This document shows positions 6,281 through 10,444 of a DNA stretch of 10,444 nt, piece by piece (position 1 is the stretch's first letter; each line of letters opens with the position of its first letter). Where the stretch lies: contig CAKZZK010000291.1 in assembly GCA_937885235.1 (NCBI GenBank), forward strand, positions 1-10,444, given 5' to 3'. The DNA is from an uncultured Treponema sp. GTDB lineage: Bacteria; Spirochaetota; Spirochaetia; Treponematales; Treponemataceae. The notes under the pieces were generated by a model. That model did no database searches. It was not told where the DNA came from and saw only the letters and a list, made by a program, of their open reading frames with translations. Position numbers and translations under genes: made by a program.

Positions 6281-6701
6281 GGAAATAGTTTTTCCCGTTG
6301 AATTTTATGATGTGGACTCGATGCAGGTCGTCTGGCACGGCAATTACATCAAATATATGGAAAAGGCGCGGTGTGCCCTACTGAACAAAATAGGCTACGG
6401 CTATTTGGAAATGGCGCGCTCAGATTTTTCTTTTCCCGTCGTCGATGTCCGCGTAAAGTATGTGCGTTCCCTGCGTTTTGGCGATACGGTGCGGGCTGTG
6501 GCAACGCTGGCGGAATATGAAGCCTGCATCAAGATAAAGTTTGCCTTTTACAATGCTGCTACCGGAGAACTGACCACAAAGGCGGAAAGCACCCAGATGG
6601 CGGTGTCCATAGAAAGCGGGGAGAGCAGCTTTATCACCCCCGAGCCATTCAGAAAGCGGGTGGAAGCACTGCTTGCGGAAGGAGGTCCTTATGCGTGTTA
6701 A
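6258..6701 (+). CDS. apeK: Hot-dog thioesterase, YbgC/4-hydroxybenzoyl-CoA thioesterase type (ApeK-like)
   Basis: This is a 147-residue single hot-dog domain. The segment FYDVDSMQVVWHGNYIKYME (16-35) matches the family pattern D-x-D-x-x-G-x-V-x-H-x-x-Y, with Asp20 as the likely catalytic residue (equivalent to Asp17 of Pseudomonas 4-hydroxybenzoyl-CoA thioesterase). The usual Gly before the Val-His part is replaced by Met-Gln. The enzyme should hydrolyse an acyl- or aryl-thioester. In the APE pathway it may release or proofread polyene or stalled intermediates; its exact step is not decided by sequence. It starts within the acyltransferase gene under a very strong ribosome site and overlaps the LolA-like gene by 11 bases. 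Confidence 0.9.
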   Translation: MNSKALTEEIVFPVEFYDVDSMQVVWHGNYIKYMEKARCALLNKIGYGYLEMARSDFSFPVVDVRVKYVRSLRFGDTVRAVATLAEYEACIKIKFAFYNAATGELTTKAESTQMAVSIESGESSFITPEPFRKRVEALLAEGGPYAC

Positions 6702-7332
6702 AAACGCTGTCGCACTCTGTATAGCCATGCTCGTGCTTGCTCTGAGCCCTGCGGCGGCGAAAGAGCTGAGCCTTGATTCCGTGTGTGCGGACCTCACCGC
6801 ATATAAGGTGACATCTGGCTCTTTCGTTCAGCAGCGCTTTGCTCCGCATATCAAGCGCCCGCTCACATCAGGCGGCAGTTTTGTTATCTGTGACATGGGC
6901 ATTGCATGGAAGACGGACCGCCCTTTTTCCTCCCTGCTTGCAGTGAGCAGGGACAAAATCATACAGACGGCGCCTGACGGAAAGAAGACGGTCATCGATG
7001 GCTCCGGGAATCCGACCTTTAAAAATATAGCCGGAACACTGGCAACGCTCTTTTCAGGCGACAAAACTGCCTTGGAAGAGAGCTTTTACACTTCGTTTTC
7101 CTCTGATGATGCAGATAACGGGGAATGGGCTGTCGTTCTGGTGCCTAAGGACAGCACCATTGCAAGCGCGCTGAAAAAGATTATCCTTGAAGGGACAAGC
7201 GGGGAGGAATCCTTTATCAATGCCGTAAGCATAGAGGAGCAGAACGATGCACGCATAGTGTATTCTTTTTCAGAACAGATGCACAAAAACGCTTTGAGCG
7301 ATGATGAAAAGGCGTATTTCTCTGCCAGATAG
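6691..7332 (+). CDS. apeL: LolA-like periplasmic lipoprotein-carrier protein (ApeL-like)
   Basis: This 213-residue protein has a classical signal peptide: MRVKNAV, a hydrophobic core ALCIAMLVLAL, and a likely cleavage after SPAAA (about residue 22-23). The mature part has LolA-type features, including SGSFVQQRFA near 48 and a series of short alternating beta-strand sequences (GIAWKTDRPF, KIIQTAPDGKK). LolA carries lipoproteins across the periplasm by holding acyl chains in a hydrophobic barrel. APE clusters encode a paralogue that probably carries the polyene or polyene lipid. ATG 6691 has AAGGAGGT at 6679-6686, four bases upstream, and gives a clean signal peptide. An in-frame TTG at 6673 is upstream of that site and is rejected. 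The 3' end overlaps the exporter gene by about 30 bases. Confidence 0.88.
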   Translation: MRVKNAVALCIAMLVLALSPAAAKELSLDSVCADLTAYKVTSGSFVQQRFAPHIKRPLTSGGSFVICDMGIAWKTDRPFSSLLAVSRDKIIQTAPDGKKTVIDGSGNPTFKNIAGTLATLFSGDKTALEESFYTSFSSDDADNGEWAVVLVPKDSTIASALKKIILEGTSGEESFINAVSIEEQNDARIVYSFSEQMHKNALSDDEKAYFSAR

Positions 7333-9676
7333 CCTTTTTACTGCTGCCTGGCTCCTTTTTCATGCAGCCATCATAGCGGCATTCCTGCTTGCAGCCGTAT
7401 GCGGCGGGGGCATCCGCACAGATGCAGACCTCTTTGCCATGATTCCTGATACGGGCAGCAACGCGGCTATGGCAAAGGCAGACAGGCAGCTCACCCAGAA
7501 CAGCGCCCGCCATGTGTTCATACTCGTCTCCCATGCTGATTTCAAGAATGCAAAGCTCATGGCAGAACGGGTATACGGCGACCTGTCCCTGCATACAGAG
7601 CAGTTTGCGCAGCTTTCCCTTGCGGCGGACGGGGCAGCCGCTTCCGAGATAGAAGAATTCGTGTACGCCAATCGTTACAGACTTCTGCCCAAGGAAGCAT
7701 CTGAGGAAATCCTTGTTTCCGAAGAAGGTACACGGGTGTTTGCTGAACGTGCAGCTGCAATGGCGTATGGCGGCATTTCGTTTTCGACCTTTTCTTCTTT
7801 GAACCGTCTTGACGCTGACCCCTTTTTGCTCAGCGATGCTGCAATGGCTGCCTATATGGCTGCGGTACAAGCTGCGGGGACCGCGCTGTCTCCCATAGAT
7901 GGCGTTCTCGCCACAGAGTTCGAGGGCAAGTGGTATGTGCTGATTCGCGGAACGCTGAGCAAGGCGGGGGCAAAGCTTGCGAGCAAGGACAATGCCGTAC
8001 ATACTATATACAGCATCTGCCTTCCCCTTGAACAAGAGGGCTTTCGCTTTGTGTTTTCTGGAACGCCGTTCCACAGCTATGAAAGCTCACTTTCAGCATC
8101 GCGGGAAATATCGCTTATTTCAACAGTCAGCCTGCTTTTGGTACTTAGCATACTCATCTTTATCTTCCGCTCTCCGCTGCCCATAGCGCTGTCGATTTTT
8201 TCCATCATCCTCTCGCTTGCCGTTGCTTTTTCTGCTACGCACCTCCTGTTCGGAAATATCCAGATGCTGACGTTGGTATTCGGCACTTCCCTCATCGGCT
8301 GCTGCATTGACTACAGCCTCCATTTCTTTATGCACTGGAAGGCGGATTCTTCCCTGCGCACGGGGGCAGAGCTGCGGAGTGCGCTGTTCAAAGGGCTTCT
8401 CTTTTCCTTCCTTTCCACCCAGATATGCTACCTCTTGCTTTTCTGTATGCCTTTTCCTCTGCTCAGACAGATTTCGCTTTTTTCGTTTACCGGTATTACA
8501 AGCTCATTCCTCACAACGCTTGGTTTTTACCCGCTCTTGCCTGTTCCTCAAAAGAGGAATGTACCCCATCTGAGCTTTGCCCCTCCCCGTGTAGGGCAGT
8601 GGGCTAAAGTCTTCCTTGGCGCGTGTATCACGCTTGCCGTGGGCATTCCGGCGCTCCGGCACAAAAGCTTTGCCGTGCGTAATGACATAGCAAGGCTGTA
8701 TACTATGCAGGGCAGGCTGAAAGAGGATGCTGTGCTGTCGTATCAGGTGCTCCGCTACAGTCCGAGCAGCTGGCTCATTGTAAGCGGCGGCACGGAGGAG
8801 GAAGTGCTCCAGAAAGAAGAAAGCCTCTGTGAAAAGCTGCCGGACAAGTATATCTCCGCATCCCGCTTTATCCCCTCGCGGGCAATGCAGGAAAAATCCC
8901 TTGCGGCTGTGGAACGCCTTTTGCCGCTGGCACCGCAGCAGCTTGCGCTGCTTGGCTTAGAAGCTTCCGATGCGGAGCAACTTTGCTCATCTTTTGAACA
9001 GGAAAAGGAAAAGGGACGTCTCCTTGTGCCCCTCAAAACAGATGCGGGCAGTGCTGTTCCTGAAAGCCTTGAATCAATAATAGAAATGCTCTGGCTAGGC
9101 AAGATAGGGGACAAGTTCTATTCCGTCGTGCTGCCTACCACGGTGACGGACGAAAGCTTCTATGAGTCCCTTGCCCGCGACAATGACGGCGTGTATTTTG
9201 AAAACAAGATAAAAAGCATAAACAGCTCTCTGGATTGGCTCACCACGAGGGTGCTGCTGATATTTGCCCTTGCCTACATAGCCATTATCGCGCTCTTAAA
9301 GGCAATCTATAGCTGGAAGCAAACCCTGCGCATTGCGTCCGTCCCCCTCATCAGCATCATTGCCATCACGGCTGCATTTACCGTGGCGGGCTACCCGTTG
9401 GATTTTTTCTGTACCGCCGGAATGATGCTTGTGTTTGGACTCGGCTTGGACTATATCATCTACATGACGGAAGATGCGGGAAGAAAAGAGCGGCACGCCT
9501 CCGCCATAGAAGCGTCCGCGGTATTTCTTTCTTTTATTACCACGGAACTTTCTTTTGGCGCACTTGCGTTCAGCTCTTTTGTACCCGTGCGCATCATAGG
9601 GCTATGCATTTCCACCGGCTGCCTTGCGGCATTTATAGGCACTGCGGTCTGGACGGCAGACTGGCAGGAAAATTGA
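7301..9676 (+). CDS. apeM: MMPL/RND-family exporter (ApeM-like)
   Basis: This 791-residue inner-membrane protein shows the duplicated RND plan of 1+5 and 1+5 helices. Hydrophobic segments lie near 13-33, 270-289, 293-312, 323-342, 365-385, 389-411, then 434-451, 648-668, 676-696, 703-721, 734-757 and 764-786. Two large periplasmic loops fall at about 35-268 and 452-646. Each half has the TM4-type Gly-x-x-x-Asp-Tyr motif: GCCIDY (333-338) and GLGLDY (713-718), the likely proton-relay sites. It should drive the finished polyene product out of the inner membrane to the LolA-like carrier. Two ATGs (7301, 7304) lie side by side without a clear ribosome site, and the gene overlaps the LolA-like gene, so translational coupling is likely. 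The stop TGA (9674-9676) lies inside the -35 box of the next promoter. Confidence 0.93.
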   Translation: MMKRRISLPDSLFTAAWLLFHAAIIAAFLLAAVCGGGIRTDADLFAMIPDTGSNAAMAKADRQLTQNSARHVFILVSHADFKNAKLMAERVYGDLSLHTEQFAQLSLAADGAAASEIEEFVYANRYRLLPKEASEEILVSEEGTRVFAERAAAMAYGGISFSTFSSLNRLDADPFLLSDAAMAAYMAAVQAAGTALSPIDGVLATEFEGKWYVLIRGTLSKAGAKLASKDNAVHTIYSICLPLEQEGFRFVFSGTPFHSYESSLSASREISLISTVSLLLVLSILIFIFRSPLPIALSIFSIILSLAVAFSATHLLFGNIQMLTLVFGTSLIGCCIDYSLHFFMHWKADSSLRTGAELRSALFKGLLFSFLSTQICYLLLFCMPFPLLRQISLFSFTGITSSFLTTLGFYPLLPVPQKRNVPHLSFAPPRVGQWAKVFLGACITLAVGIPALRHKSFAVRNDIARLYTMQGRLKEDAVLSYQVLRYSPSSWLIVSGGTEEEVLQKEESLCEKLPDKYISASRFIPSRAMQEKSLAAVERLLPLAPQQLALLGLEASDAEQLCSSFEQEKEKGRLLVPLKTDAGSAVPESLESIIEMLWLGKIGDKFYSVVLPTTVTDESFYESLARDNDGVYFENKIKSINSSLDWLTTRVLLIFALAYIAIIALLKAIYSWKQTLRIASVPLISIIAITAAFTVAGYPLDFFCTAGMMLVFGLGLDYIIYMTEDAGRKERHASAIEASAVFLSFITTELSFGALAFSSFVPVRIIGLCISTGCLAAFIGTAVWTADWQEN

Positions 9677-9701
9677 CAGACTGTATCATTACCAGTATAA
9701 T
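9673..9701 (+). promoter_or_regulatory. Consensus sigma70 promoter for the lipoprotein and ketosynthase genes, leaderless
   Basis: TTGACA (9673-9678) and TATAAT (9696-9701) match the sigma70 consensus at all 12 positions with the optimal 17-base spacer. The predicted start, seven bases after the -10, is 9708, the A of the ATG of the lipoprotein gene. There is no Shine-Dalgarno sequence between the -10 and the ATG, which agrees with a leaderless transcript. The -35 overlaps the stop codon of the exporter gene. It would make expression of the downstream genes partly independent of the main operon. Confidence 0.8.
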
Positions 9702-9707
9702 CTAGCC

Positions 9708-10301
9708 ATGCTAAAGGCGATACGTTTTTTTGCTGTTATGTGGGGATATGCCGTCATTCTTTCTTTTAGCTCCTGCGCCAGCACAAAGCACGGGGAAACA
9801 GCGGGGCAATTTTCCCCCGTATACATCACCGATACAAAGAAGATAAGCGTCCTTCCGCCCCAGTATATGGACGGAGAGCTGGAGTCCTTGCAGTTTTTTT
9901 CTGGCAGCTTTAAGTCTCACACTTTTTCTTCCCAGGTATATATACAGGCAGATCAAGAGGGGGTGTCGATGCTGCTGCTGAATGATTTAGGCGTCAGCAT
10001 GGGAACGCTCAGCTATAGCGCCGAAAAGCTTTCTTTTTCTTCTCCCTACTTTCCTCAGAACATAAACGCCGAGTACATACTCGCAGATTTCCAGAACACC
10101 TATTATGATACCGTTGCCCTGCAAAAAAATTATGCCGCAGCAGGGCTTGCCTTTTACTGTAAGGACGAAGGGAACAGGGAGTGGCGGCGCATACAGGACG
10201 GAGAGTATATAATAGAAGAAATTGAAAAGGATGGGCAGAATGTCACCATCACAAACAGGTTGCGCTCCTATACGTATGAGCTGAAGGAAATTAAAGAATG
10301 A
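9708..10301 (+). CDS. apeN: DUF3261-type outer-membrane lipoprotein (ApeN-like)
   Basis: This 197-residue protein has a lipoprotein signal peptide: MLKAIRFF, a hydrophobic core MWGYAVIL, and a lipobox-like SFSSC with Cys23 as the expected lipidated residue. Phe at -3 instead of Leu is unusual for proteobacteria but tolerated in spirochaetes. The mature part (YITDTKKISVLPPQ, FSSQVYIQADQEGVSMLLLNDLG) resembles DUF3261 proteins, which are found in APE clusters after the exporter. They are thought to help place the pigment at the outer membrane, though the mechanism is unknown. No ribosome site precedes ATG 9708; the consensus promoter directly before it suggests leaderless translation. A later ATG at 9738 would remove the basic N-region and also lacks a ribosome site. 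The stop overlaps the ketosynthase start (ATGA). Confidence 0.87.
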   Translation: MLKAIRFFAVMWGYAVILSFSSCASTKHGETAGQFSPVYITDTKKISVLPPQYMDGELESLQFFSGSFKSHTFSSQVYIQADQEGVSMLLLNDLGVSMGTLSYSAEKLSFSSPYFPQNINAEYILADFQNTYYDTVALQKNYAAAGLAFYCKDEGNREWRRIQDGEYIIEEIEKDGQNVTITNRLRSYTYELKEIKE

Positions 10302-10444
10302 AACAGTGTAAGTTGTATTTTTCCCGCCCGGGTGTGGTAAGCGCCTGCGGACTTGGCACAGATGCCCTCTGGGACTGTGTTTCTACAGCAGAGCCAGTTT
10401 CAAAAGTATTAGCGGTCTCGGCTAAAAAAAAGCTTCCCAATGTG
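10298..10444 (+). CDS. apeO: Beta-ketoacyl-ACP synthase, N-terminus only (ApeO-like), runs off the right edge
   Basis: The first 49 codons of a ketosynthase are present. The segment PGVVSACGLGTDALWDCV (11-28) is the conserved N-terminal strand and helix of FabF-like enzymes (usual pattern x-G-x-G-V-V-x-P-x-G, then a helix with W/L). The start overlaps the lipoprotein stop as ATGA. In the E. coli order the gene after the DUF3261 lipoprotein is the ketosynthase apeO, which condenses the growing chain with malonyl-ACP. The active-site Cys-His-His lies beyond the edge, so activity cannot be judged. Codons 32-49 lie in the right copy of the 53-bp inverted repeat and remain open and in frame there, so this is the native copy. 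Confidence 0.8.
   Translation, partial: MKQCKLYFSRPGVVSACGLGTDALWDCVSTAEPVSKVLAVSAKKKLPNV
10391..10443. repeat. Right (native) copy of the 53-bp inverted terminal repeat
   Basis: This stretch equals the reverse complement of 1-53 at every base. It begins exactly at codon 32 (GAG) of the ketosynthase reading frame and stays in frame to the window end, including an A8 run read as Ala-Lys-Lys-Lys. As it makes plausible ketosynthase sequence, I take it as the original and the left copy as the misplaced one. Confidence 0.95.

Noticed and set aside
6673..6690. In-frame TTG at 6673 as the LolA-like gene start
   Set aside because: The strong AAGGAGGT at 6679-6686 points to ATG 6691, which gives a normal signal peptide.
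7217..8074. Minus-strand open frame of 285 codons opposite the LolA-like and exporter genes
   Set aside because: It is rich in Arg, Cys and His as expected for an antisense shadow, has no recognisable domain, and lies wholly opposite two well-supported genes.
10422..10435. A8 run in the ketosynthase gene as a phase-variation or slippage site
   Set aside because: Eight A residues are short for phase variation, the frame is intact, and nothing around the run suggests programmed frameshifting.
1..10444. Terminal inverted repeats as the ends of a transposon
   Set aside because: No transposase or recombinase gene is present, the interior is a coherent biosynthetic operon, no target-site duplication can be seen, and the right repeat is ordinary in-frame coding sequence.

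Overview
This window is most of an aryl polyene (APE) type II polyketide gene cluster. APEs are membrane-associated yellow pigments of diderm bacteria, related to xanthomonadin and flexirubin. The plus-strand gene order is ACP, ACP, membrane protein/AMP-ligase, FabZ-like dehydratase, glycosyltransferase, LpxL-like acyltransferase, YbgC-like thioesterase, LolA-like carrier, MMPL/RND exporter, DUF3261 lipoprotein, ketosynthase. It follows the E. coli ape order (apeE to apeO) as I recall it. The LolA-like protein, exporter and lipoprotein imply a Gram-negative host. Base composition looks balanced. The relaxed lipobox (Phe at -3) would suit a spirochaete such as Treponema, but this is a weak hint and I cannot fix the taxon.

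Layout. 1-53 is a copy, in inverse orientation, of 10391-10443. 52-441 (minus) is the 5' half of an ApeC-type ketosynthase-like gene, cut off exactly where the repeat begins. 451-1569 (minus) is a SAM methyltransferase. 1570-1678 is a divergent promoter region. 1679-9676 (plus) is one tightly packed operon of nine genes, with each junction overlapping. 9673-9701 holds a consensus sigma70 promoter, followed by the DUF3261 lipoprotein (9708-10301) and the first 49 codons of an ApeO-like ketosynthase that runs off the edge.

How the genes work together (known from the family, applied here by homology): the AMP-ligase activates an aromatic starter acid and loads it onto an ACP. The ketosynthases, a ketoreductase and the dehydratase then extend and dehydrate the chain to a conjugated polyene. 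The methyltransferase modifies the aryl head. The glycosyltransferase, acyltransferase and thioesterase handle chain transfer and anchoring. The LolA-like protein, MMPL pump and lipoprotein move the product towards the outer membrane. The ketoreductase, second dehydratase and remaining ketosynthase are not in the window and presumably lie beyond the right edge.

Points to check first: (i) the 53-bp inverted terminal repeat, which truncates one ketosynthase gene and is probably an assembly or amplification chimera; (ii) fusion of the ApeG-type membrane domain to the ApeH-type ligase, alongside separation of the glycosyltransferase and acyltransferase that I recall as one protein in E. coli; (iii) two promoters placed so that the methyltransferase and lipoprotein mRNAs would be leaderless or nearly so.
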